This document shows positions 53,471-64,000 of a DNA stretch of 64,000 bases, in pieces (position 1 is the first letter of the stretch; each line of letters opens with the position of its first letter). This DNA comes from Latrodectus hesperus (lineage: Eukaryota; Arthropoda; Arachnida; Araneae; Theridiidae). Location of the stretch: assembly GCA_037975125.1 (NCBI GenBank), contig CM075851.1:78460979-78524978 (forward strand). Reading direction: 5' to 3'. The notes below the pieces were generated by a model. That model worked only from the letters and a program-made list of their open reading frames with translations, was not told the origin of the DNA and did no database searches. The position numbers and the translations under genes are program-made.

Positions 53471-54467
53471 GATGTTATATCATACTGAGAACGTAAAACT
53501 AACGGATATTGCTTGCTGATAATTATTTTTTAAATTTGAATACATTGTTGCCAATCTCATTTTCCTAAATTCCGATTTAGAAATTGACATTGAACTGTAT
53601 CTTGAAAGTAAAAATTTTGAATTTTTATCTGCTCGCATTGAAACACTGACTTTTGTAATTTATTTGAAGAAATATTTGATACCTTTTCGTTTGGAACATA
53701 GGTTAAAAGATGAGGTCGACATACGTGCAAGCATTTATTAAACATTCACAGCTCACTAATAGATTGGTACTAGGCTTATCAAGATCAACCCATCTAAATT
53801 ATTACCAGATCACTCTTCAATGGATCAGGCTATCTTTTTGGTAACGAAGTACCTTCCCCAATCAATAATTCTTGAAAGTAATAAGCAAGTTATCATTTAT
53901 GTAAATAATTATTTAGAATTAAATTCGAAAAAAAAATCCCGTTCTTTTTAAAAATTAAAACGATTTTTCTCTTTTTAAGTATGATGTAAACATATACCAC
54001 GCTTAAATATAAGCATCTCAAAGAAAGGAACATGTCTTATATTTTTTAAAATACATTTTCCTTCTAAATTAAATACTTTAAGAAATGTCATTTTAGAGGG
54101 ATAAATTTCTCTGAATTTTAAAATATGTACTTGCTAGTGAATTAATTCTCGCGTAGCCAATAAAAAATAGCTTACAGGAGGTGAGGATCAAATCAAAGAA
54201 CTTATGAATTGAAGGCCAAAATGGTAACCAATGAGTTATTAGAGAAGCTTAGACAAGTAAATGTATTTTTTTATTTCTTTTTATAAGTGATATTTTAATG
54301 TATTTATTACAAAAAATTAAAATTCTATGGACTATCTGTTTATTATATTTATAGATCATAAAAAACAAGTATTACGGCGCTTCATAACTGAAAGTTTATG
54401 CTTGGTCTCAATTAAAAAATGTTAAAACACTGTTTCACAAAAATAGGCTACAAATTTATATATAAAA
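53471..54467. other. AT-rich non-coding DNA with a possible SINE relic
   Basis: At about 54150-54255, minus strand, there is an A-box-like cattggttacca and a B-box-like tttgatttgatcc, suggesting an old tRNA-derived repeat. Nothing else seen. Confidence 0.35.
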
Positions 54468-54691
54468 AATAGCCGACCAATGTTGGAGAGGTTAGTGTTC
54501 CTCACTTCGAAGCAGTAGGTTCCGGGTTCGAATCCTACTTCGGGCGAAGATGCTCCTTTCTCTCTATGTGTTTGTCCGTCTTTATCCTTTCACTTTCGGG
54601 AGAAGATGGCACACCCACTGGGTGCGCTACTATATAAGATGCCATCACAGCTCCTTCTAGTATTGAATAGGTATATCCTAAGAATAGCCGA
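54468..54691 (+). repeat. SINE-C-related copy with 9-bp putative duplication
   Basis: It starts ccgaccaatgttggagagg, like the SINE-C head at 28197, and has an intact B box ggttcgaatcc (54525-54535). A body with gggagaagatggcacacc follows. The word aatagccga occurs at 54468-54476 and 54683-54691; part of it overlaps the element's own start, so the true duplication may be shorter. Confidence 0.8.
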
Positions 54692-55860
54692 GCATTTGAA
54701 AAATAAAAAATTCGTAAAAAAATTTAGGCAAGAAATTGCCTAATTTCTTTTTTAATCTTAAATATATAATATAACAAATTTTAAATTTCTTTCAAATTTT
54801 AAACTCACGCATATTTAAATAAACAATATGGTAAAAAAAAAGTGCAAGAAATTTTTCACAATCTATTGTTACCTCAGAATCGTATAATATTTTCTAAATT
54901 ACTTTATTTTAAAAATAACTAAGATGCTTATTATTTATAAAAATAATATTATCCCATTTATTACATACACAATTATTTTTAATCAAAGAACGAAAAGTTG
55001 TAACAAAGTCTTATGAAATTAGTTAGAATGATTACTTCTGTTATCAAAAAAAAAAAAAAGAAAATTAAATGTCAGATTTCTAAGATCTAAATTATTTATG
55101 TCAAACAAATGAATGAATAATTCTGAGTTATTAATTTTATTAGCCCGTTCAATTGTTTTTTATTTCTAAATAGTGTAGCATTTTTTTTTACACTAGAAAA
55201 AAAAAAGTTACCGCAACTCGCGTGCATTTGTCTGATGCGCAATATCCATTTCCATTTATCCATCTGTGACTAGGACTAAGCTCAGAATCAATCTTTCGTT
55301 TTGAAAATCGATATCTCACTGTTAAGCCATTTACGGGCATGTACTGAGTGTTTTCCCTGTTAATTTTGCACCTAAGTACGGCCCACTATACATAAATAAT
55401 CAGCTTTAGGCTATTCGTTAATCAGTATCAAAAATAACGGATAACTGATGCTGCATTTCTGTTAGACACATCGGTCGTTTGATTTTCTGGGAGTTTACCT
55501 GGTTTTCTTCCTTGAGAATCGTGAATATGACTTTCTATCTGGAAAGTCTAGCAAAGAAAATATTTTGTACACTTCTCCCCCCTAAGAACTTACCATGGTT
55601 TTCAGCTACTTGACAATATAAATTACGGTATTGATATCAATTATTTTCATCATAAATAATAATTTATTTTTTGAATAATTTATGGAAATTAAATACACAC
55701 ATTTCTACGAAACTTAAGGAAGTTTAATTATGAAAAATCTATCATTTTATTTCTAAGTGATTGGAATCAAATCATTCGAAATTCATCGCAATTTCAAAAT
55801 TTAATTCCATGTATTTATGTGTCGATTTTTATACGCTGAAAAAAAAAACATTTCTGTGCT
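54692..55860. other. AT-rich non-coding DNA
   Basis: No supported gene. The patch at 55490-55560 shares short words with 3810-3900 and may be an old repeat. Confidence 0.45.
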
Positions 55861-55869
55861 GCAAAGTTT

Positions 55870-56175
55870 GCAAGTTTAACTTGGAGAAAATATTTCCCAT
55901 CCACTTGTCAGGGGAGAACCACCCGCAGGGAGATAGCCAACGCAAGGCTTGGTGATAGCAGATATGGTGGCATGCGTTGCCAAGGCAACGGGGTCTAATG
56001 ATGCAACCCACACGCCCAGAGAACACATACCTCAATATACATCAAAATCCAGCACCATTCATCAAGATGATAGGAGAGATTAATTACTTTCGGGTTCTCC
56101 ATAGGCCAATAAGGAAGTGGCAGCTTACGGGGGCTTACCACAAAATAAATAACTGTGGTTCTGCGGTCCCTTGTC
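55870..56175. promoter_or_regulatory. Possible regulatory patch with an X-box
   Basis: GC-richer sequence with the near-palindrome gttgccaaggcaac at 55976-55989, a consensus RFX-type X-box (same layout as 42021-42034). Overlapping open frames on both strands have no domain. An acceptor-like cacttgtcag precedes it, but the frame that would continue from the 26.8-kb exon meets a stop, so I do not join them. Confidence 0.32.
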
Positions 56176-56642
56176 TAGATTTACTAGGAAATAAATGATT
56201 ATGATTCAATATCACATTAGAATCTATATGACTTTAATTTTTTTTTTACAGAAGTAACATCGTTTTAGCTCAGAAAATAAAATTGTTGTAATGTTGTAAT
56301 CCAAGAGACTTCATATCAGTTTATTAGACCTTATACGGATTATAAATATTTGTTTTAAATTACTATACTGCATGTACGCAAATATATCTTCTAATTTATA
56401 TGAAAATGCTAAGAAGCGAATAATTTAATAACTGAAAGATTTTTTATTGCTTTTATATAATATTCACAGATATTTTTTTCTGCAAATATTATGAAAACTT
56501 TAAGTTATTAACAGATTATATAATTAATATTCTGTTGGAAGATCTGTATAATTTATAACGAAATAAAACCTTGTATAAGAGTATGTCACTACTTCCAATT
56601 GTTCCTAAAAATGTTTCTACTTACTTATTTAAAATCAAATAA

Positions 56643-56815
56643 CCGTGCTGGCATTTGAATATTTGATGCTTTAACCATCAATTCAAGAGTTCGTGGAATC
56701 GATTCCCACCTCAAGTGTGGATATTTGTAGTTGTTCGGAATCCACTAAAACGAAATTTCACTGCAAATTTAGCCCTCTGTGCGGAAAGTGACTGTATGAT
56801 AACAAATAAATAAAA
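56643..56815 (+). repeat. SINE-B copy
   Basis: A tRNA-like head with gtgctggcatttgaatatttg and a B-box-like cgtggaatcgattccc (about 56692-56707). The family body gttcggaatccact and the 3' module tttagccctctgtgcggaaagtgactg..gataac follow. No clear duplication. Confidence 0.6.
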
Positions 56816-56866
56816 CTTTTGAGATGCCAAGAATCCATTGTGTCGCTATAGGATTGATGCACATAA

Positions 56867-56867
<1 letters not shown>

Positions 56868-56925
<58 letters not shown>
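56868..56925. repeat. (TA)n microsatellite
   Basis: About 56 bp of TA repeat. Confidence 0.95.
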
Positions 56926-56930
<5 letters not shown>

Positions 56931-58514
56931 AACATATTTAATATACTGATTGAATATAAATAAAATTATATGTAGTTATATTAATAAAGATATTTTAATG
57001 TCCGAAAATTTTTTAGTAGATTTTTAAAATAAGTTTTTCAGTAATTAAATAAATTAATTTAAAAAAACTAATTTTTAAATAAAAATTAATTTATCTTTTA
57101 AATTTCAGAAGATATTTATCTGTTTAAAAAAATAATGTATTTTAAAAACCATGTCAACATGTAAAAAATATTATATAAATTTAAATAAAAAAAATTAATT
57201 TCTATTTTTAAGGGGAAAATGTAATAGATGTTATAACACTTTTCTCCACAACCAAGAAATTGAATATCGTTTCCTCATTGTTAATATAACACAATCTCCC
57301 ATGTGGGTTCTAAATTATAAAAATTAATCTTTTCGGAGCCAATGTCAATCATTGATGGAGCTGATAGAAGAAATAAAACTCGCCACAAACTCTTTAATTT
57401 TTGTCCAGTCGGCAAAAGTAGTAAAATTTAAGCAGATTTTTTGTGACATACAAAGAAATTTACATAAGCTTTCTTGCAATTTATTAAGAAACTATTTCTT
57501 TTATAACTGCATTAAATGTGTATATAATTATAGAATCTGTTTCTTATATTAAAGTGTTGAGCTTAATTTCTTACGAAAATGAACTAGATTTTTATTAAAT
57601 AGTGTTCAGAGTATTATATTTAATGAAATAAAAGCAATTAATTTTTTTATATTAAAAGTTATACTCGTGTAAAAGAATATTTTTTCATTCTAAGGACCAT
57701 GTGTCATATTATGTATGTAAGAATTTCCAATTTAAATAAAATTAAATATAAGTTTAGAAGGCCAAAAAACAATTTTTATTGAAAGCTGTTCCACTGACTT
57801 TAAATGCAAGCCGGTCATGTGATTTCTATGTTAGGGAAAAAAAAAAAAAAAAAAAAACTTAAATCGCAGACGAAAATAGTTGAAAAAATAAAAATCGCCA
57901 AAGGCTCCTTAAATTTCGCCAAACAGAAACAAAAATAAATAAATAAAAAAACTTTGCAACTGTTTTTTATGACGTAGTTGAGTGGTGAGAAAACTGGTTT
58001 CTAAAATAATCATGATGATTCTGCTCTCGAGATGTAATTGTTTTTAGCGGAATGTAACAGAATTTACTTGGAAAAAGGGATGAAATAAACGAAAACAAAA
58101 CGTGGAATTGCGAAACTGTTGTTCAGCTCCCCCATCTTCTGCGATGAGATTTTTTTTTCAGATTTGAAATTCAACGTAATGGAATAGACTAACATAAACA
58201 TGTTTTGATATCTTAAAAAAAGTATAACATGTATTGGCGCTCCTGAGCTGTGTAGTTTTACGCGTATTGCATTTTTAACATCTAGTGTCACGTTTAAGTT
58301 TCTTTTAATTCGCTAGTTTCGCTTGATCTTGAGGTTCGTTATTAATTTGTGTACTTAGTATTGATTCTTTTGCTTGCGGCTATTTTCATATTATCTGAAG
58401 TTATTTGCTATTGACAAGAGACGTTTGGGCTTTTGGAAAAGTATCATAAATTCTTTTTCGCTGATCGATCTGGGTTCGAATTCTAACAGAAAAACTGTTC
58501 TTAATGCTGTTTTA
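56926..58514. other. AT-rich non-coding DNA
   Basis: Includes an A homopolymer at about 57837-57858. No supported gene. Confidence 0.55.
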
Positions 58515-59106
58515 TTATATAAATGTCTTTTGCTCCCATTGGTGCAGAACCTTTTGGTGGGATCAATTTGAAGACCGCAAAAACCAATGTTCTTAGATGG
58601 GAAAAAGCGGAAGATGTATGAAGCTTGGCTCAACACTCCTGGTTAAACCCACGCTAAAAAATTGATCTGTGGATCATCAGCGAGGATTGCCTCTGAAACT
58701 CTAAGATGCTCTAGGCAGAAGATAAGTTTAATCGTAGGCTTCATAACTGGGCACTATTATTTCAGAAAACACCTCCATAAAATGGGACTGTTTCAGCAAG
58801 ACCCTATCTGCTGGAAATGTCATACGCAAGGGGAAACGGCCAAGCATATCATTTACGAATGCGAGGCTCTTGCCCTCCCTAGATGAACTTCTTTAGGCAT
58901 CATCCGTACTAGAGAGTTACACCTACACTCCATGAAAGTGTTATCGGACTTTATTAATAAAGTGGGTGATCCGAGCAACTGGAACTAAGAAATATTGTGT
59001 TTGGAGTGAATAGTACAAAATGCTGATAAAAGCAAAATGCTGATAAAAGAGGTGCCCAATGACATACAAACCCAACTCTAAGAAGAAGTAGAAGATTACA
59101 TAGATG
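58515..59106 (+). mobile_element. LINE family 1, copy f, 5'-truncated
   Basis: About 570 bp (58526-59095) of the family-1 3' end: GAEPFGGINLKTAKTNVLRW region, zinc knuckle (CWKCHTQGETAKHIIYECE, 58810-58866), 3' UTR and AAG tail. An internal tandem duplication of aaaatgctgataaaagc occurs at about 59017-59050. A weak duplication, ttatataaatg (58515-58525) against ttacatagatg (59096-59106), matches 9 of 11. Frameshifts interrupt the coding part near 58600 and 58650. Confidence 0.85.
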
Positions 59107-59129
59107 AGTGTATAAAAATTTGCTTTGAC

Positions 59130-59480
59130 TCAAAAAAGTGTCTTGCTAAAAGTTATTTCATAACTTATTATTGCAGCCTCTGCAGATACCCTTTCGAAAA
59201 AACGTTTCGTATATGGCGAGCAGTATTCATTTTTCTTATGTAAAATACCCAGTAACTCTCTTGCACAATCTCTGTTTCCAGAGCTAGGGTATACGGGGCA
59301 GTTTCTCCGAGCCCACACATTAGAGGGGCTTCCAAATCGAATAGAAAAATTATGTTTTCAATCGAGTATAATCGTTAGCCAAATGGAACGGAAAGCTTGT
59401 TGTGAAGCAGAAGGGGTCCTCCAGAAGCGTTTTCCCCCGGAACTCAATTAGGCTAAGTAGGGCCCTGCCTCTTGCCTACA
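59130..59480 (-). other. Unassigned GC-richer segment with protein-like open frame
   Basis: The minus-strand frame from an ATG at about 59318 gives MWARRNCPVYPSSGNRDCAR and so on (62 codons), with a composition unlike the AT background. A second minus-strand frame is also open here. There is no domain I recognise, and the splice signals are weak. It could be an exon, a pseudogene or a unique non-coding patch. Confidence 0.2.
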
Positions 59481-59503
59481 ACAAGCAGAAAAATGATATC
59501 TGT

Positions 59504-59583
59504 TCAACATGTCTGGCGGTCTAATTAGCCTTCGTGTGCAAAAAATGACCGTTGAGCGACAAAGAAACCATCAACATGTCTGG
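59504..59583 (+). repeat. SINE-B, 54-bp 3' stub, with 13-bp target-site duplication
   Basis: Only 54 bp (59517-59570, ggtctaattagccttcgtg to gcgacaaagaaacca) lies between identical tcaacatgtctgg at 59504-59516 and 59571-59583. This fixes the true 3' end of the SINE-B family and shows very early abortion of reverse transcription. Confidence 0.88.
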
Positions 59584-60620
59584 ATAGAGCCTGAAACATT
59601 CTACTTTAAAAAGTGTGGACCATAGTAAGCCATATATGGTAATACTCTTAAAATATATTAAAGATAACTAAGGAAATCTTTCTTTCGATTGATGAAAATA
59701 TTTTATGACGTTGTATTATGACAATATCATTTGCAAATATTCGAAAGATATTCCAAACTTTTGATGTATTCTCCTCACATTAATTTTAATGGTGGTGAGC
59801 CTTTCTCTTGCATCTTAAGAAAGATAATATAAAAAAAAGTTTGTACAGAGATGTGTTTGATCAAATGTTAAATTATTGCTGGTTGCTTAGTAAATGCCAG
59901 AATCGAACCTGAATGAACGCACTATATTAATATCTTATTTCTATATTAAAAAAGTAACGTCAAAAGATGGTGCCACATTTTTAATTTGCAGTTAGTTGCT
60001 TGTGTTGGGTCTTTAAAAGAGGCTATATTTATTGTTTGGTTTTCATAAATATTATTATTAAAACCTTTATTGCCTATTTACCTGAAACGCTTACATTGTA
60101 TTAAAAGCAATTTTTTGATGATTGCTTTGAATTACTTCCCTCAGATGTATGAAGATGCCTTACAGTTTGGAAGGGTAAAGTGATGAGGCCTATATGTTTA
60201 CTTATACTCTTTTTCTTTTTTAAATGCATAATAGTGATGAAGAGACATTAAGTTTAGCTAGTTAAAAGCATATTGGTTCTATCAACATAATTATCATCGA
60301 AGATTAGAAGATAAATAAATCATAATTAACTCATTTACCTTGCAATCTGTATATTTTAAACTTTTGACAATGAAGGTACCTCATTCTCGATGAAATAAGT
60401 GAAAACGGAGGTTAAATTTTTTAACATGAATACTCCATTGAGCATCGATATAGTTGCATTATAAAATTTCAAAGACCATGACTCAATTTCCTGTTATACA
60501 CTAAAATGTGCATAGCAGGTATATTATTGCGTCTTCACAAATTAAGGATATTACAGTATATATAATATTGCTATGTATATTGTACATAATAAATACATGT
60601 TACATATTCCTAGTATAATT
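59584..60620. other. AT-rich non-coding DNA
   Basis: No supported feature. Confidence 0.55.
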
Positions 60621-60919
60621 AAGGTATATTAAGCCCGGTGGCTTAGTGGCAGTGTTTCACGCTCCCATGACACAGGTCTGAGGTTCGATCCTCGGGCTGG
60701 GCAAGGTTGACTCAGCCTTTCATCCCTTCAGTGGGTCGATTTACTGAGTACCAAACATGCTTGAGAACTAAACACTGGGGGTCTTGCGTTAGGCTGACCA
60801 CCTAACTGGGACATATGCTTCGCACTCCAGGGCCCTCGGTCATGAAAACAGTTATGGGTACTGTAGGCCTTGGCCCACATGGGCTGTCGTGCCATGGAGT
60901 TTAGTTTATAAAGGTATAT
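60621..60919 (+). repeat. SINE-A, full-length, with 9-bp target-site duplication
   Basis: A 281-bp element (60630-60910) with both polymerase III boxes: A box tagtggcagtg at 60644-60654 and B box ggttcgatcct at 60682-60692 in a tRNA-like head starting agcccggtggcttag. The body ends ccatggagtttagttta with no poly(A). Direct repeats aaggtatat lie at 60621-60629 and 60911-60919. It is the only SINE-A copy in the window with the whole promoter, so it is the best reference for the family. Confidence 0.93.
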
Positions 60920-62490
60920 ATGTAGGACATGCATACCTATATATAATATTACTATGTTGCACATATTATTGAGTTTATGACAAATACGAAACATTGCAAA
61001 TATACTAACGACTAAAAGTTGCTAGTTAAAGTAAAGTACTTGTAAATTTTTTGTTCAAATTTTAACCAAATAATATGAAATGAATTCAAATGTAAATTCA
61101 TAACAGAAATGTGCATCTATTAAATATCGTTTCTCTTCATTAAATTTTATTTTCTAAGATTAATATACCAATCGCAAAAACGGAAATCAAATTCCAATTT
61201 ATGAAATCCATATATTTATTATTATTCAGATTATTTTTAAGTAACACCTTAGATAACTCTTCAAAAATAAGCAGCAATACTCGTGAAAATACAAATTTCT
61301 GCCTTTGGTAATCCTCGAAAATAATATTTTATTTACTTTATTTATTTTTGTTATTTTTTGAGCTACTGTTTCTGGATGGATTATTCATGAAAGAACGGTT
61401 TCGTCATTCGCATATCAATTGACAAGAAACTATTTGTTCAATTCTACCATTAGTAAATTTATTCGAGGTGTGGCTTTTTGGTATGTTGTTAGTCGCAACT
61501 CAATAATCGTAACCGTACTCCAGAAAGTAATCTTTTCCGCTACCGGGTTACAAAACAGGTTCTTGTGATTTAATGTTAATAGGCAATTTAAAAATAAAGA
61601 GATAAAGTTGAATATTTTTTTTATTTAAACTTCAGGAATTTTTAATTCAGTTGATTTTCTTTCCTCTCAAAGTCTTGAAATTAAAGACTATTATGGTAAT
61701 TTTTGTCATTCGATTGGCAATAATTTTTCCTTCAACGAAATCGTAGAATAATTTCCAGTTAATCGTTTCATTATAAACTGTTTTCGAATATGAATGCGTA
61801 AATATCAAAAAGTCTTAGAATTCGAGGTGGTTTCAACAAAATTAATTATTCCAATTCCAGAAAACAAATCATAATTTTAAATTTACAAATATAATTAATT
61901 AGCTGCTTAATAATTATTTTAAAGGGAATATTAATAATCATTTGAATTTTTTTGAAAAAAAATTACTACTTTATAACACGGGAAATATGTTAATATTATG
62001 ATGTTTCATTTACCAAATCAATTAACTCCAACTTCTAATTTTTATATAATTTTAATTCAGAAACTGCATATAATGTATAACAGTATATATTTAGAAACTT
62101 TCTAATTATAATAACAACTTACATGACAAAAGCCATATGTAAATAATATAAAAAACACAAATTAAAAAACTTTTTTATACGCTTTTTTATAATTTTTCTC
62201 AATTGCTTGTTTTATGTAGTAAACTGATTTGACAAATTAAGCATTCATTATAAAGAAAGAAGTGAATAAAATGGGTACTGAGCATCAAAGGATTTAGAAA
62301 TCCCCTGTCCTCATCACCCTATCCTTGATTATAACAGCGAAATTATTTTCTAGGTTGAAGATTAAGAGTCTAAAAGACTATCCTGGTGAAAATATACTTT
62401 GTTGCGAAATTAATACCAGACATCGTTACCAGAAACACCTTCATGGAATGAGAGACACTTAACACGAACGAAGCGCTTTAAGGGATTTTA
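60920..62490. other. AT-rich non-coding DNA
   Basis: No supported feature. Confidence 0.55.
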
Positions 62491-62709
62491 ATGGAAATGC
62501 TGAAAGAAATTCAAAGGATAATTGATTACTTTAAATACAGATTTTGCCTTACTCAAGCTAAAAAAAGTTGGAGATCATTTTGTGGAAGGGCTTTTGTTCC
62601 TTCCACACAGAATTGTCGAATCAATGTTGATGATGATGATAACAATGTCAATATTTTTGATATAGAGAATATTAATGTTCTTAATGCCTTACTACACAAA
62701 GAAAAATAA
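62491..62709 (+). other. Unassigned 72-codon open frame
   Basis: An ATG-started frame gives MEMLKEIQRIIDYFKYRFCL and ends with an Asp run (about 62629-62642) and NVLNALLHKEK. The composition is plausible for protein, but there are no domain, splice or neighbour signals. It may be a relic of a mobile-element gene or chance. Confidence 0.2.
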
Positions 62710-62939
62710 ACCAAAAATCGTTTTTTTTTTTTTGTACATGTATTTCTTGTAGTTAGGTTCTTGAATAGTTTGAATTATTGCTTCAAGAAGGGTTTTGATT
62801 GTAATGCTTACACGTAAGATGGATTTCATCACATTTTTTCTCTTCATTGACTTTCTATTGATTGTTTGGAAGTGTTGGTACAAATCATAGCTTTGTAGCT
62901 GTGATATCTTCTTTTTGTTACTTTTATTTCATAAATGAC

Positions 62940-63125
62940 AGCCGATCATCAGGGTCGATAAAACTGAGTATCAAGCATACTTGGGGACTAAGCATTGGAT
63001 GTTTTCACGTTAAGCTGACCAATTAACTGGGATATATACAAAAAAGAAGAAAGAAAGAAAGAAAAAGAGATATGGAGACTATAGGTTTAAGTCACATGGG
63101 AGTTGTCAGGCCACTTAAGTTCCCC
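62940..63125 (+). repeat. SINE-A copy, diverged, with purine-repeat insertion
   Basis: Words gagtatcaagcatacttggg and taagctgaccaattaactgg identify SINE-A. The central part is replaced by a GAAA-type run (about 63040-63068). The end gtcaggccacttaagt is a worn version of the family 3' end. No duplication found. Confidence 0.65.
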
Positions 63126-63261
63126 GTAAATGAAATAAACGGGTTAAAAATCCACTTCGGCATGTCAATAATCTAACAATGAATTTACGTCACTTTAATT
63201 TGCATTTTACTTCTTGGTGAATTTAACACATTCTTTATTCAATATTTAAATTTAACTATTC

Positions 63262-63292
63262 ATTTTATATTCCACATGGTGGAATATAAAAT
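63262..63292. repeat. Hairpin, 14-bp perfect arms
   Basis: attttatattccac and its exact inverse gtggaatataaaat are separated by the 3-base loop atg. Confidence 0.9.
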
Positions 63293-63340
63293 CTAGCGGA
63301 AGATTTTTCTACTACATGCTGATTTTGGGTTGCATTTTTG

Positions 63341-64000
63341 TTGTTGTTGTTGCTTATCCCCGACTGGCGTGACAGTACCATCACACCAGCCCCATGAATC
63401 CAAAAATAGTCAGTCTCTCAAGCACCACCTCCGGTCTCAAATCCATGTCCCCTCTTTCACACCCAATGCACTGAAAAATATGAGATGGGGAGGCTTGAAC
63501 CACTCGACATTTGGGACAGAGAGGGTAGACCTTGGTACCAGAGACGTGTCTCTGAGCAAGTAGGGAGCCACTTCGTAGTTTTGTCAGAGCCGTTTGGCTG
63601 CATCTCTTGTGTTTACCCACTAGTGCGGAACCAGGATGTTTGCATGTGTACCATTCGTGGGTAGGAATGGTATCCCTAAAAGTAGCATTGATAGCCATCC
63701 TAACTCTAGAGGTCAGCTCTGAGGACGACAAGCAGTCTCCAATGATGATATTCAAAACTTTCTAACCCAAGATTCATGAAAAGTGGGGTGTAAGAGCAGC
63801 TTCTGTTGGTACAGAGTACCTGAAGCACCCAAGGCAGAACCCAGGGGTAGAAGTCTGATTTGGCTCCGTTGCCCCAGGCTTTAGCTGGACATAGTAGAGT
63901 GGCCTTCCCACCTTGGATGACCCTACCAGGAGATCTCCCGATGTACTTCACCCACTCCGCCCAGGAACACCCCCTAACCGGCAACTAGTGCACACTATGA
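63341..64000 (-). mobile_element. LINE family 2, composite copy running to the window edge
   Basis: Read on the minus strand, the 3' end (63341-63750) matches the family-2 tail at 4298-4807: knuckle CPKC..HIFQCIGC, then the TTG/CAA-type repeat tail. Upstream of about 63750 the sequence no longer matches the RNase H part of the other copy. It changes to a GC-rich segment (63780-63990) with a frame of MPVRGCSWAEWVKYIGRSPG type that looks like a 5' leader or ORF1 region. This suggests an internal deletion joining the 5' region to the ORF2 end, as in family-1 copies c and d. The far end is cut off by the window. Confidence 0.75.

Noticed and set aside
55900..55955. Continuation exon for the 26.8-kb candidate gene, after cacttgtcag
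   Set aside because: Joining in the required phase meets a stop codon after a few residues.
59130..59318. Minus-strand 62-codon frame as a host exon
   Set aside because: The composition is suggestive, but neither splice boundary is convincing and another frame is equally open, so it is listed only as unassigned.
60644..60692. tRNA gene in the head of SINE-A
   Set aside because: The A and B boxes are present, but there is no cloverleaf with acceptor pairing, and the unit continues directly into the SINE body and is repeated elsewhere.

Overview
The window is AT-rich eukaryotic nuclear DNA, most likely from an arachnid and probably a spider. The evidence is thousands of bases of intergenic or intronic AT-rich sequence, (TA)n tracts up to about 470 bp, several tRNA-derived SINE families, Tc1/mariner transposases, and 5'-truncated LINEs with RNase H plus C-terminal zinc-knuckle tails of the type common in spider genomes. 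The species assignment is inference. I see no rRNA or tRNA gene, CRISPR array, operon or intact long protein-coding gene. Nearly all long open reading frames are pieces of mobile elements or are chance frames in AT repeats.

Layout. 0-5.5 kb: AT-rich DNA with three insertions of one SINE (SINE-A) and a truncated LINE (family 2). 7.3-8.1 kb: a deleted DNA transposon with long inverted repeats of about 165 bp. 9.6-10.5 kb: five head-to-tail copies of a 161-bp LINE 3'-end module inside a single 14-bp target-site duplication. 13.0-16.4 kb: a 575-bp MITE with an 8-bp duplication, a LINE family-1 fragment in an AT tract, and a decayed Tc1-like element with doubled terminal repeats into which another family-1 LINE has jumped. 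21.2-26.9 kb: the best candidate for a host gene, with a CpG-richer promoter-like stretch, a first exon with a GTAAGT donor, and two downstream exons whose splice phases agree; everything else in that stretch would be intron. 27-34 kb: SINEs, a composite LINE derivative, a pogo/jerky-like transposase relic and a further LINE tail. 36-38 kb: three perfect TGACGTCA sites and a GC-richer promoter or enhancer candidate. 39.2-39.7 kb: a giant TA microsatellite. 43-51 kb: near-perfect hairpins, a poly(A)-tailed LINE (family 3), a possible MITE and a degenerate Tc1 transposase. 52.1-53.1 kb: a complete but internally deleted LINE (917 bp). 54-64 kb: more SINEs, a LINE tail, a possible regulatory patch with an X-box, and a second composite LINE running to the window edge.

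No genes here work together as a pathway. The coherent biology is target-primed retrotransposition. At least fourteen insertions have clean 8-14 bp duplications, with four different kinds of 3' tail: AAG repeats, ACA repeats, poly(A), and an AGTTTAGTTTA-type end. Non-autonomous, rearranged LINE products are prominent: a shared internal deletion at two loci and a pentameric array inserted as one unit. The possible host gene at 22-27 kb and the regulatory patches are inference from sequence signals only.
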